A DNA stretch of 40,035 nt from Clostridia bacterium (GTDB taxonomy: Bacteria > Bacillota > Clostridia > Oscillospirales > Acutalibacteraceae), in the NCBI GenBank assembly GCA_900768075.1, contig CAAGBN010000081.1:1-40035 (forward strand). Reading direction: 5' to 3'. A program made the translations under genes and the position numbers. The notes below the pieces were generated by a model. The model saw nothing but the letters and a program-made list of their open reading frames with translations, had not been told where the DNA came from and ran no database searches. Of this stretch, positions 1-6,665 are shown one piece after another (within the stretch, counting starts at the first letter, position 1; each line of letters starts with the position of its first letter).

Positions 1-1
1 T

Positions 2-22
2 GTTACTTTTGGCAAAAGTAAC
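2..22. repeat. 21-bp palindrome at window edge
   Basis: GTTACTTTTG and CAAAAGTAAC are perfect 10-nt arms around one central G. The arm resembles the ATTACTTTTT/AAAAAGTAAT arms of the interspersed repeats at 26379 and 30485, so it may belong to the same family. The neighbouring bases to about 75 contain no convincing gene. Confidence 0.6.
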
Positions 23-77
23 GCAAAAGCACTTTTGACAGCAGCGCCATCAAAAGCCCCTTGCACTCTGCGAGGCA

Positions 78-97
78 GGAGGGGGAAATCCCCCTCC
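78..97. repeat. G/C-run hairpin downstream of repA-like gene
   Basis: GGAGGGGG and CCCCCTCC form an 8-bp stem with an AAAT loop. It lies just past the end of the leftward repA-like gene. No T-run follows on that strand, so a terminator role is not clear. Confidence 0.45.
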
Positions 98-99
98 CC

Positions 100-171
100 G
101 TGACGGTCGTGTCGATGGTGACGATGTTTAGAGACACCCTTATTCATCGTCACGACCGTCACCATCGTCAC
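100..171. repeat. Nonamer repeats in inverted arrangement, iteron-like
   Basis: Three 9-mers (GTGACGGTC, GTGTCGATG, GTGACGATG; 100-126) are followed after 18 bases by three 9-mers in reverse orientation (CATCGTCAC, GACCGTCAC, CATCGTCAC; 145-171). The block touches the stop codon of the repA-like gene. Repeated short sites beside a replication-ATPase gene are typical of plasmid or mobile-element origins, so oriV or oriT function is a reasonable but unproven inference. Confidence 0.5.
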
Positions 172-1307
172 ACTTCAGGCTCAAGCAGTTCAAAACTTAC
201 TCGCCTTCCGCTGTGACTTCGGCTGCTTGAATATCGTATGTTATACTCATTCATCAGCCGATTTGCGTTGACATTTAATTTCATCGTGAGTGTATTTGGT
301 TTTATGTCAACGCCTAATTCTTCGACTAACTGTGTGGGTGCACCGTTCCATTCTTTGTTGGTTTCAGTAATAAATTTTGAAATCAATTCCAGCAAAGGTT
401 CCTTCGGTTCATTCCACAATTCAGTCTCAGAACTTTCCAATTTCCACGCCAAAGTTTCAATATTGCGAACCAACTTAAACCTTTGGTCAGGTTGGTCTCT
501 GCCGACAATTTCAAGTGTTGCAGAGTTACTTGTTCTCTTTTCTTTCTGCATTACAAATGCTCCGTCTGCTGCTCCGAATAGTCCAGTTGTACCTGATATC
601 ATTTCAAAAATATCTTCTGCTTTTTCTTTTCGGGTGTGATGCACAATCAATACACATATCCCGTAACTGTCAGCGAAACTTTTTAATCTTCCAATGATTT
701 GATAATCGTTTGAGTAACTGTAACCGTCGCCACCTTCTTCCCTTACCTTTTGCAAAGTGTCAATTATGATTAACTTTGTTTCGGGATTCTCTTGCATAAA
801 GTTACTTAACTGTTCGTCAAGTTCTTTGTTTATCTTACCTGCCGACACAGAGAAGAAAAGCTTATCTGTACTTTCTGTTCCGAACATACGGTAAGAACGA
901 GCCTGCAATCTTCTGTGATTATCTTCTAAAGCAAGATACAAAACTTTTCCTTTGCGGCACGGGTAACCCCAGAATGGAGTACCCGTACTGATATGATAAG
1001 CGAGTTGAATCATCAGAAAACTTTTGCCTATCTTTGCTCCGCCTGCGAAGATATAGAGTCCGGGATAAATCAGGTTATCAATGATTGCCGGGAGACCTGA
1101 GTATACCGAATCATAAAGTTCTGACATTGTTACTGTGTTGAGCAGATACGGATTTGAGAGTCGCATCATTTTCTTTTTAATTTCATCAAAACTATTGAAA
1201 TACTCTTCAGTTTCAGATATACTATCATTACAGTTTTTTGATAGTGACTGCTCTTCATCTGCGCCAACAGATGGGTTAAGAGTAGTCATTTTCTTTTTTT
1301 CTTCCAA
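168..1307 (-). CDS. RepA-like AAA (RecA-fold) ATPase of a mobile element
   Basis: A RecA-fold ATPase of the AAA_25/RepA type, which in plasmids and integrative elements acts as a replication helicase or loader. Visible motifs are Walker A GGAKIGKS, Walker B LIIIDT preceded by a hydrophobic strand, and LIVHHTRK, which fits the sensor/H motif. The C-terminal ~90 residues look like a winged-helix tail. The ORF can be opened to an ATG at 1316, but that ATG sits directly on the AAAGGAG ribosome site. TTG at 1307 has proper spacing, and ATG at 1289 is another option. The gene overlaps the end of the upstream mobC-like gene, which implies translational coupling in the xis-int-mobC-repA operon. Function in replication is inferred from family and context. 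Confidence 0.75.
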   Translation of the reverse strand: MEEKKKMTTLNPSVGADEEQSLSKNCNDSISETEEYFNSFDEIKKKMMRLSNPYLLNTVTMSELYDSVYSGLPAIIDNLIYPGLYIFAGGAKIGKSFLMIQLAYHISTGTPFWGYPCRKGKVLYLALEDNHRRLQARSYRMFGTESTDKLFFSVSAGKINKELDEQLSNFMQENPETKLIIIDTLQKVREEGGDGYSYSNDYQIIGRLKSFADSYGICVLIVHHTRKEKAEDIFEMISGTTGLFGAADGAFVMQKEKRTSNSATLEIVGRDQPDQRFKLVRNIETLAWKLESSETELWNEPKEPLLELISKFITETNKEWNGAPTQLVEELGVDIKPNTLTMKLNVNANRLMNEYNIRYSSSRSHSGRRVSFELLEPEV

Positions 1308-1632
1308 TCGCATCATCTCCTTTCAGACCATCTAAAAGAGTTGCTATGTGGTCGATCACATTGAGAAATTCTTCTGTGATATCTTCGCACTTTTCAAATC
1401 TATTCAGCTCTGAATAAATCTCTGCCATTTGATTTTTAAGTGCTTTGTACACTCTCGGATTGCCCACAACTTTAACCTCTTGTTGCAGAGCTCTTTTAAT
1501 CAGATAGTCTTGCTTTGTGTACCCTGAGAGTTTAACAAACATATCAAGTTGTTCTGCTTCTTTGGGTGACATTCTGAACGCAACTGTTTTGTTTCGCCAA
1601 CGGTTATAGTTATCGTAATTTTTTGCTGACAT
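1276..1632 (-). CDS. MobC-like ribbon-helix-helix relaxosome protein
   Basis: A 118-residue basic protein. Its N-terminus (RNKTVAFRMSPKEAEQLD, about residues 13-30) has the strand-helix pattern of ribbon-helix-helix DNA-binding proteins and resembles Firmicutes MobC-type accessory proteins, which help a relaxase bind oriT. The rest is helical and charged. Its start codon overlaps the stop of the integrase (ATG/TAA sharing 1632) and its end overlaps repA, so the three are translationally coupled. No relaxase is visible here; it would lie beyond the left edge. It could instead be a plain RHH regulator. Confidence 0.6.
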   Translation of the reverse strand: MSAKNYDNYNRWRNKTVAFRMSPKEAEQLDMFVKLSGYTKQDYLIKRALQQEVKVVGNPRVYKALKNQMAEIYSELNRFEKCEDITEEFLNVIDHIATLLDGLKGDDAIGRKKENDYS

Positions 1633-2708
1633 TACGCACCCACCCTTTCAAAATCAAGTTTGTCTGCCATTTCATTTTGTTTTGAAGGAAACAGATGAGC
1701 ATATCTGAAAGTAATTTCTATGCTTTCATGTCCTACCCTATCTGCAATAGCTACTGCAGAGAATCCCATATCAATCAATAAGCTAATATGGCTGTGACGA
1801 AGGTCATGAATTCTGATTCTTTTTACGCCCGCTTCCTTTGAACCTCTGTCCATTTCGTGATGCAAATAACTTTTAGTTATTGTGAAAATTCTATCAGTTT
1901 TCTTCACTCCGTAAATCATGCTGATATACTCCTGCATTTCTTCGCAGAGAAACTTTGACATCTTAATTGTACGGTTACTTTTCTTTGTCTTAGGTGTTGT
2001 AATAACATCCTCACCTTTCAGTCGCTGATAAGATTTATTAATCCTTACCGTGCTGTTTTTGAAATCAAAATCTACCGGGGTTAATGCTAACAGTTCACCT
2101 AATCTGATGCCGCACCAGTAAAGCATTTCAAACGCGTAATATGATACCGGTTTATCCATCATCACTTCTGCAAATTTTTCATACTCCTCCTTTGTCCAGA
2201 AAAGCATTTCTTTGTGTTGTTCAGTTCCCATATTTCCTGCCTTTGCTGCCGGATTTGAATTCAAATCGTAGAACCTGACCGCATGGTTAAATATTGCACT
2301 GAGTTGATTGTGAAGCGTTTTGAGATAGGTTGGAGAATAAGGCTTATGGTTTTCATCTCTGAAAGCCAACAACTCATTCTGCCAAGCAATCACATCTTTC
2401 GCAGAAATTTCATTTATCTTTTTTTCTGCAAAGTACGGAAGTATCTTCGTTCTGATAATATGCTCTTTTGTAAGCCAAGTGTTTTCCTTGAGTCTTGATT
2501 TCATGTCATTGATATACAATTCTACAAATGCTTCAAACGGCATATCCAAATCTGATGCTTTCTGCATATGAAAGATGCGTTCCCACTCTGTTGCTTCCTT
2601 TTTGGTAGCGAAGCCACGCTTACATTTTTGCTTTCGCTCCCCTTTCCAGTCGGTATATCTTGTCATTACATACCAACTGCCATTGTCCTTGTTTTTAAAT
2701 ACAGCCAA
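1632..2708 (-). CDS. int: Tyrosine site-specific recombinase (integrase)
   Basis: A 358-residue phage/ICE-type integrase. An N-terminal arm-binding region (SWYVMTRYTDWKG onward) is followed by a SAM-like core-binding domain (about 55-150) and the catalytic domain. The active-site set is complete: R202 (CGIRLGEL), a lysine near 240, H301 and R304 (HDLRHSH), H327 (GHES) and nucleophile Y336 (FRYAH). The start is TTG at 2708 with AAGGAG about 8 nt upstream. It lies 5 bp after the xis-like gene and is coupled to the mobC-like gene. It should catalyse integration and excision of the element next to guaA. Confidence 0.93.
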   Translation of the reverse strand: MAVFKNKDNGSWYVMTRYTDWKGERKQKCKRGFATKKEATEWERIFHMQKASDLDMPFEAFVELYINDMKSRLKENTWLTKEHIIRTKILPYFAEKKINEISAKDVIAWQNELLAFRDENHKPYSPTYLKTLHNQLSAIFNHAVRFYDLNSNPAAKAGNMGTEQHKEMLFWTKEEYEKFAEVMMDKPVSYYAFEMLYWCGIRLGELLALTPVDFDFKNSTVRINKSYQRLKGEDVITTPKTKKSNRTIKMSKFLCEEMQEYISMIYGVKKTDRIFTITKSYLHHEMDRGSKEAGVKRIRIHDLRHSHISLLIDMGFSAVAIADRVGHESIEITFRYAHLFPSKQNEMADKLDFERVGA

Positions 2709-2713
2709 TTAAA

Positions 2714-2902
2714 TCACTCCTTTTCTGATGTGCCGTATATTTTCTCATAAAAGTATTTGCTGCTGACTCTGCCTGCGAAAGTTATATAACCTTTTGCACT
2801 TAATTCTTTATTAAGTTGTTTTATCAATTTATAAGCAGTAGATTCTGATATCTTAAGTTCCTCTGCTACATCTTTCGCTCGTAATATTTTAGGTTGTGGC
2901 AT
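2714..2902 (-). CDS. xis: Small HTH excisionase-like protein
   Basis: A 62-residue protein with one helix-turn-helix (AKDVAEELKISESTAYKLIK, about residues 9-28) and a short basic tail. It sits directly upstream of the integrase, the usual place for a recombination directionality factor. An AGGAGG ribosome site precedes its ATG. It is the first gene after the operator-controlled leftward promoter, so the XRE protein should control excision through it. Excisionase is inferred from size, fold and position; a simple regulator is possible. Confidence 0.7.
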   Translation of the reverse strand: MPQPKILRAKDVAEELKISESTAYKLIKQLNKELSAKGYITFAGRVSSKYFYEKIYGTSEKE

Positions 2903-2933
2903 ATATTTTTCCTCCTTTCCCTATTTATTTCAT

Positions 2934-3055
2934 TAAACTATTTTGTTTAACTATCTGTATTATACTAAACTTTTTTGTTTATGTCAACCCCTCAAATTAT
3001 TTTCATTAAACTTATTTGTTTATATTATCTTGACAAACTTAAACATATATGTTAA
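2934..3055. promoter_or_regulatory. Four-operator divergent control region (TAAAC-N6-GTTTA)
   Basis: Inverted repeats TAAAC-N6-GTTTA occur at 2934-2949, 2966-2981 and 3007-3022, with a one-mismatch copy (TAAAC-N6-GTTAA) at 3040-3055. All have a 6-bp spacer. Start-to-start distances are 32, 41 and 33 bp, close to whole helical turns. Copy 2 fills the -35/-10 spacer of the leftward promoter and copy 4 lies in that of the rightward promoter. The pattern fits binding by the adjacent XRE protein, which would repress both directions. Confidence 0.8.
2959..2987 (-). promoter_or_regulatory. Leftward promoter of xis-int-mobC-repA
   Basis: On the minus strand, TTGACA (2987-2982) and TATAAT (2964-2959) are perfect consensus boxes with a 17-bp spacer. 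The spacer is almost entirely operator copy 2, so repressor binding would block RNA polymerase. Confidence 0.85.
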
Positions 3056-3058
3056 TAT
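3030..3058 (+). promoter_or_regulatory. Rightward promoter of XRE repressor gene
   Basis: TTGACA (3030-3035), a 17-bp spacer and TAATAT (3053-3058). Operator copy 4 (3040-3055) overlaps the spacer and the first bases of the -10 box, which implies negative autoregulation. Confidence 0.75.
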
Positions 3059-3089
3059 TCAAATGTAATACACATTAGGAGTGATAAAT

Positions 3090-3593
3090 ATGGCAATAGG
3101 TGAAAGAATTCGCTTTATGCGTAATTTAAAAGGTTTTACTCAAAAGTATCTAGGTATGTTGGCAGGCTTTGACGAAAAGACAGCTGATATCCGTATGGCT
3201 CAATATGAATCAGGCACAAGAACACCGAAGGCTGAATTAACTCAAACGCTTGCAGGAATTTTCGATATTTCTCCTCTTGCTCTGAATGTACCAAACATTG
3301 AAGATGAGCAAGGTCTTATGCATACACTTTTTGCTCTTGAAGATATTTATGGATTCAAAACAGAAATCATCGACGGAAAAGTATGCTTAACTATTGATAA
3401 CAACAAACCCGCAAGTTCTTCTATTGAAAAGTCAATCTCTGCTTGGACTGAACAATCTCAAAAATACAATAATGGTGAGATAAGCAAAGATGAATATGAC
3501 CAATGGAGATACAACTTCCCCAAATTTGACGAAGCTCAGAAATGGGTTAAGACTCCCCCTCAATGGATTAGCGATGCTTTTCTTGATATATAA
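3090..3593 (+). CDS. XRE-family HTH repressor of the mobile element
   Basis: A 167-residue protein with an N-terminal XRE/Cro-C1 HTH (about residues 1-60: IGERIRFMRNLKGFTQKYLG, then MAQYESGTRTPK). Residues 60-165 form an uncharacterised alpha/beta and charged region. The upstream GTG at 3081 overlaps the AGGAG ribosome site (3077-3081), so ATG 3090 is the start. The gene is divergent from xis-int and separated from it by four matching inverted repeats, and it has its own terminator. The likely role is a maintenance repressor keeping the element integrated. No peptidase-type (ImmA) partner is seen next to it. Confidence 0.85.
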   Translation: MAIGERIRFMRNLKGFTQKYLGMLAGFDEKTADIRMAQYESGTRTPKAELTQTLAGIFDISPLALNVPNIEDEQGLMHTLFALEDIYGFKTEIIDGKVCLTIDNNKPASSSIEKSISAWTEQSQKYNNGEISKDEYDQWRYNFPKFDEAQKWVKTPPQWISDAFLDI

Positions 3594-3604
3594 ACAAACG
3601 CGAA

Positions 3605-3644
3605 AAAATCCCTTACTGATGATTTTCCATCTGTAAGGGATTTT
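3605..3644 (+). terminator. Terminator of XRE repressor gene
   Basis: AAAATCCCTTAC (3605-3616) pairs perfectly with GTAAGGGATTTT (3633-3644). The loop holds a further GATG/CATC pairing. The stem ends in TTTT. Confidence 0.75.
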
Positions 3645-3732
3645 AGTTATATAGAATACTTTATAAGCCTGTAAAGATTACTCTTTACCTGCAAGCCGGT
3701 GTTGACACACAATAATCAGGGTGATTAAATGC

Positions 3733-3754
3733 GTTATCAAAATGTTATCAAAAT
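3733..3754. repeat. 11-bp tandem direct repeat at element/chromosome junction
   Basis: GTTATCAAAAT occurs twice back to back (3733-3743, 3744-3754), just outside the guaA terminator. Short direct repeats at this position are consistent with integrase arm-type sites, and the element end (attR) probably lies within 3645-3762. The other end is outside the window, so the exact att core cannot be fixed. Confidence 0.5.
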
Positions 3755-3761
3755 GAGAAGT

Positions 3762-3800
3762 AAAAAGCCGAAAACCCTTATGCTGTCTGGGTTCTCGGCT
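3762..3800 (-). terminator. Terminator of guaA
   Basis: AGCCGAAAACCC (3766-3777) pairs with GGGTTCTCGGCT (3789-3800) with one mismatch. On the minus strand a TTTTTA run follows. It begins 9 bp past the guaA stop. Confidence 0.8.
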
Positions 3801-3809
3801 GTGTTTTTA

Positions 3810-4811
3810 TTATTCCCACTCTATAGTGCCTGTGGGCTTGGGAGTGATATCATACAGCACACGGTTGATACCTTCAACCTCAGCTGTGATGCGGTTTGTG
3901 ATCTTGTAAAGAATTTCATAAGGAATTTCTTCGATGGTTGCTGTCATAGCGTCCTTTGTGTTGACAGCTCTGATGATTGCGGGCCAACCCTCGTAACGGC
4001 TGTCGTCCTTAACACCAACACTCTTCATATCGGGTACTACTACAAAGTACTGCCATACCTTTTCAGCAAGACCGTTCTTTGCAAATTCTTCTCTGAGAAT
4101 AGCGTCTGCTTCTCTGAGAGCGTGGAGTCTGTCACGTGTGATAGCACCGAGACATCTTACACCAAGACCGGGGCCGGGGAAGGGCTGACGATATACCATT
4201 TCGTGTGAAAGGCCGAGAGCCTCACCTACTACTCTTACTTCATCCTTGAAGAGAAGCTTAACAGGTTCAACAAGCTCGAACTGAAGATCCTCGGGAAGAC
4301 CACCAACATTGTGGTGTGACTTAACTGCCTTCTTACCCTCAGCCTGCTTGATGCTTTCGAGAATGTCGGGGTAAATTGTACCCTGTGCAAGGAAGGAAAC
4401 GCCGTCGAGCTTTCTTGCTTCGTCAGCAAATACGTTGATGAATTCAGCGCCGATAATCTTACGCTTTGTTTCGGGATCGCTAACGTCCCTGAGAAGATCA
4501 AGGAAACGATCAGTTGCATCTACATAGATAAGGTTAGCATCAAGGCCGTTTTTGAAAACCTCAATTACATTTTCGCTTTCGCCCTTACGCATAAGGCCGT
4601 GGTTTACGTGTACGCATACGAGCTGCTTGCCGATAGCTTTGATGAGAAGTGCAGCAACTACTGATGAGTCAACACCGCCTGAAAGTGCAAGGAGCACCTT
4701 CTTGTCGCCTACCTGTGCACGTACTGCCTCTACCTGCTCTGCAATAAACGCATCTGCAAGCTCTTTTGTGGTAATACGAGCCATTGATTCGGGTCTTACA
4801 TTTGAATTCAT
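3810..4811 (-). CDS. guaA: GMP synthase, ATP-pyrophosphatase/dimerisation part only
   Basis: Converts XMP to GMP with ATP and ammonia. The 333 residues cover only the ATP-PPase domain (PP-loop SGGVDSS, residues 44-50) and the dimerisation domain, which ends in the canonical TIEWE. Usual bacterial GuaA is about 510 residues with an N-terminal class I glutaminase. No glutaminase is encoded upstream: only 56 bp separate this start from the next gene, which is unrelated. A good ribosome site (GGAGG) precedes ATG 4811, so this is not a truncated ORF call. It resembles the split GuaAa/GuaAb organisation of archaea. Ammonia may come from a subunit encoded elsewhere or from free NH3. Confidence 0.92.
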   Translation of the reverse strand: MNSNVRPESMARITTKELADAFIAEQVEAVRAQVGDKKVLLALSGGVDSSVVAALLIKAIGKQLVCVHVNHGLMRKGESENVIEVFKNGLDANLIYVDATDRFLDLLRDVSDPETKRKIIGAEFINVFADEARKLDGVSFLAQGTIYPDILESIKQAEGKKAVKSHHNVGGLPEDLQFELVEPVKLLFKDEVRVVGEALGLSHEMVYRQPFPGPGLGVRCLGAITRDRLHALREADAILREEFAKNGLAEKVWQYFVVVPDMKSVGVKDDSRYEGWPAIIRAVNTKDAMTATIEEIPYEILYKITNRITAEVEGINRVLYDITPKPTGTIEWE

Positions 4812-4867
4812 TTGAAATTCCTCCCTATATAATCAGAAAATATTAACTTTGTAAAACTGACTTAAAA

Positions 4868-6061
4868 TCAGTTGGTGTAGTTGTCGAAGTAACCCTGAAC
4901 GAGAACTACGGGTGTACCCTTGTCGCCTGAACCACTTGTAAGGTCGCAGAGTGAGCCGATAAGGTCTGTGAACTTTCTGGGTGTAGTACCCTGAGAAGCC
5001 ATATTACCAACAAGGCTGGCTTCGCCCTTTTCAGCGATACGCTTTGAGATAGCAGCCTTGAGCTCGTCGCCTGAAAGACCTGCGAAGTCGTTATCAGCAA
5101 GATACTTGAGCTTAAGCTCGTTGGGTGTACCCTCGAGACCTGCAGTATAACCGGGTGATACACAGGGGTCAGCAAGCTCCCAGATTTTACCCTGAGGATC
5201 CTTGAATGCGCCGTCACCGTATACCATAACCTCAATGTTCTTGCCTGTAGCTTCTACAAGGTAAGCCTGAGTCTTGTTTACGAATTCACCGCAATCTCTG
5301 GGGAAGAGCTTAACTGAATCTTCTGTTGATTTGTTTGAGCCGAGAAGACCGAAAGCGGGGTTGAAGCCGTTGCCGTCGATGGACTCATTGAGAATATCAT
5401 CCATACCGTAAACGATCTTAGCGCCTGCAGCCTTGAGGAGTCTCTTTGTACGTGCTCTTGTGTGGATATCGCAAGCGAGTACGCAGTCAGTATATTCAAG
5501 GATAGCCTTGGGCTGATTTGCAAAGATAACTTCACATTCTGCACCGCAGTCCTTGATAAGGTTAGCATAGTAATCTACATAGTCAACACCTGTGAACTCG
5601 TGCTTGTTTTCGCCGAAAAGCTCACGGTATTTAGCGAGTGTGAGAACATCGCTGTAGGGATTTACACCTGCTTCGTCAAGCTGATCGTATGTGAGAAGGT
5701 GGTTACCAACTTCGTCACTGGGGTATGAGAGCATAAGAACGATTTTCTTACAGCCCAGAGCGATACCGCGAAGACAGATTGCGAAACGGTTTCTTGAGAG
5801 AATGGGGAAAATTACACCAACTGTTTCACCGCCGAATTTAGCCTTGACATCTTTAGCAATAGCTTCAACAGAAGCGTAGTTGCCCTGGCTTCTTGCAACG
5901 ATTGACTCAGTTACAGCCACAACGTCCTTATCACGAAGCTCAAAGCCTTCGCTCTTAGCAGCATCGATTACGCTGTCAGCAACGATTTTAGCGAGGTCAT
6001 CGCCTTCACGGATAATCGGGCAGCGGATACCTCTGGAAACAGTACCAGTTTTTCTTTCCAT
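4868..6061 (-). CDS. CofE-like (coenzyme F420-0:L-glutamate ligase family) protein
   Basis: A 397-residue cytosolic protein of the F420_ligase (CofE/FbiB N-terminal) family, recognised from the N-terminal RGIRCPIIREGDDL region and the DVVAVTESIVARSQGN segment. It is longer than archaeal CofE (about 250 residues); the extension is C-terminal. Start ATG 6061 has AAGGAG 8 nt upstream, and a promoter lies just beyond. It is followed after 56 bp by guaA on the same strand. No other F420 biosynthesis gene or F420-dependent enzyme is in the window, so the substrate is unknown; it may be another amide- or peptide-forming ligase. Family assignment is fairly sure, function is not. Confidence 0.75.
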   Translation of the reverse strand: MERKTGTVSRGIRCPIIREGDDLAKIVADSVIDAAKSEGFELRDKDVVAVTESIVARSQGNYASVEAIAKDVKAKFGGETVGVIFPILSRNRFAICLRGIALGCKKIVLMLSYPSDEVGNHLLTYDQLDEAGVNPYSDVLTLAKYRELFGENKHEFTGVDYVDYYANLIKDCGAECEVIFANQPKAILEYTDCVLACDIHTRARTKRLLKAAGAKIVYGMDDILNESIDGNGFNPAFGLLGSNKSTEDSVKLFPRDCGEFVNKTQAYLVEATGKNIEVMVYGDGAFKDPQGKIWELADPCVSPGYTAGLEGTPNELKLKYLADNDFAGLSGDELKAAISKRIAEKGEASLVGNMASQGTTPRKFTDLIGSLCDLTSGSGDKGTPVVLVQGYFDNYTN

Positions 6062-6110
6062 TAGAAATACTCCTTTTGTATTCGAAGTGTAGTTTTAAAA
6101 ATACCTTATT

Positions 6111-6139
6111 ATTTTAGCACTAGATTAGTAAGAAATCAA
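6111..6139 (-). promoter_or_regulatory. Promoter of cofE-like/guaA operon
   Basis: Minus-strand TTGATT (6139-6134), a 17-bp spacer and TAAAAT (6116-6111), about 50 bp upstream of the start codon at 6061. No purine riboswitch structure was recognised. Confidence 0.65.
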
Positions 6140-6334
6140 TATTTCGCAGTAAAAAAATCGCAGATTTTCTAAAAAATTTTTTGTTAAAAATGTCAACTAG
6201 TATACATTCAAGGAAAATCATACACAATATATAGTCTTTTTCAAGAAAAAAGCAGTTCACAATCAACAATATAATGCGCCTGTGAAAGCGCGGTACGGTT
6301 TTCGGGTGAAAACAGCTCTTTTCCCGCCGAGGAA

Positions 6335-6586
6335 ACCTCTCCGTCTTTGCCTTACGGCAAATCCACCTCTCCTAAGAGGAGAGGCTTGTACTCATCCACC
6401 GCAAGCGGTCGCCATTTTCTCAAGAGGGACGGCAAGCTGACGAATATTTAAGCTTTATAGCAAGCTCTCGTCTCCCTCCCCGAGGGAGATGTCACAGAGT
6501 GACAGAGGGAGTCACCTCTCCGTCTTCGCTTCGCAAATCCGCCTCTCCTAAGAGGAGAGGCTTGGACTCATCCACCGCAAGCGGTC
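6335..6586. repeat. Two copies of a 73-76 bp hairpin repeat in a 600-bp gene-free gap
   Basis: Copy 1 (6335-6410) and copy 2 (6514-6586) share ACCTCTCCGTCTT, CCTCTCCTAAGAGGAGAGG and CTCATCCACCGCAAGCGGTC. Each contains the perfect hairpin CCTCTCCT-AAG-AGGAGAGG and ACCGC-AA-GCGGT. Between them lie CTCCCT/AGGGAG and GTCAC-AGA-GTGAC hairpins. The whole gap 6140-6665 lacks a believable gene and is built from such short palindromes, many with 3-nt loops. Confidence 0.8.
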
Positions 6587-6610
6587 CCCCTTCTCTTTCA
6601 GAGAAGGCAA

Positions 6611-6636
6611 GAAAAAGGCTCCCCTTGTAGGGGAGC
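6611..6636 (-). terminator. Terminator of DUF6273 protein gene
   Basis: GCTCCCCT (6617-6624) pairs with AGGGGAGC (6628-6635) around a TGT loop. On the minus strand five T follow (6615-6611). A second hairpin with a GTA loop (TTTTGC/GCAAAA) lies between it and the gene. Confidence 0.75.
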
Positions 6637-6665
6637 TAGATTTTGCGTAGCAAAAGACTGAGAGG

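Noticed and set aside
3729..4208. 159-codon plus-strand ORF
   Set aside because: It lies antisense to guaA, whose protein is clearly conserved, and the translated sequence has no family character.
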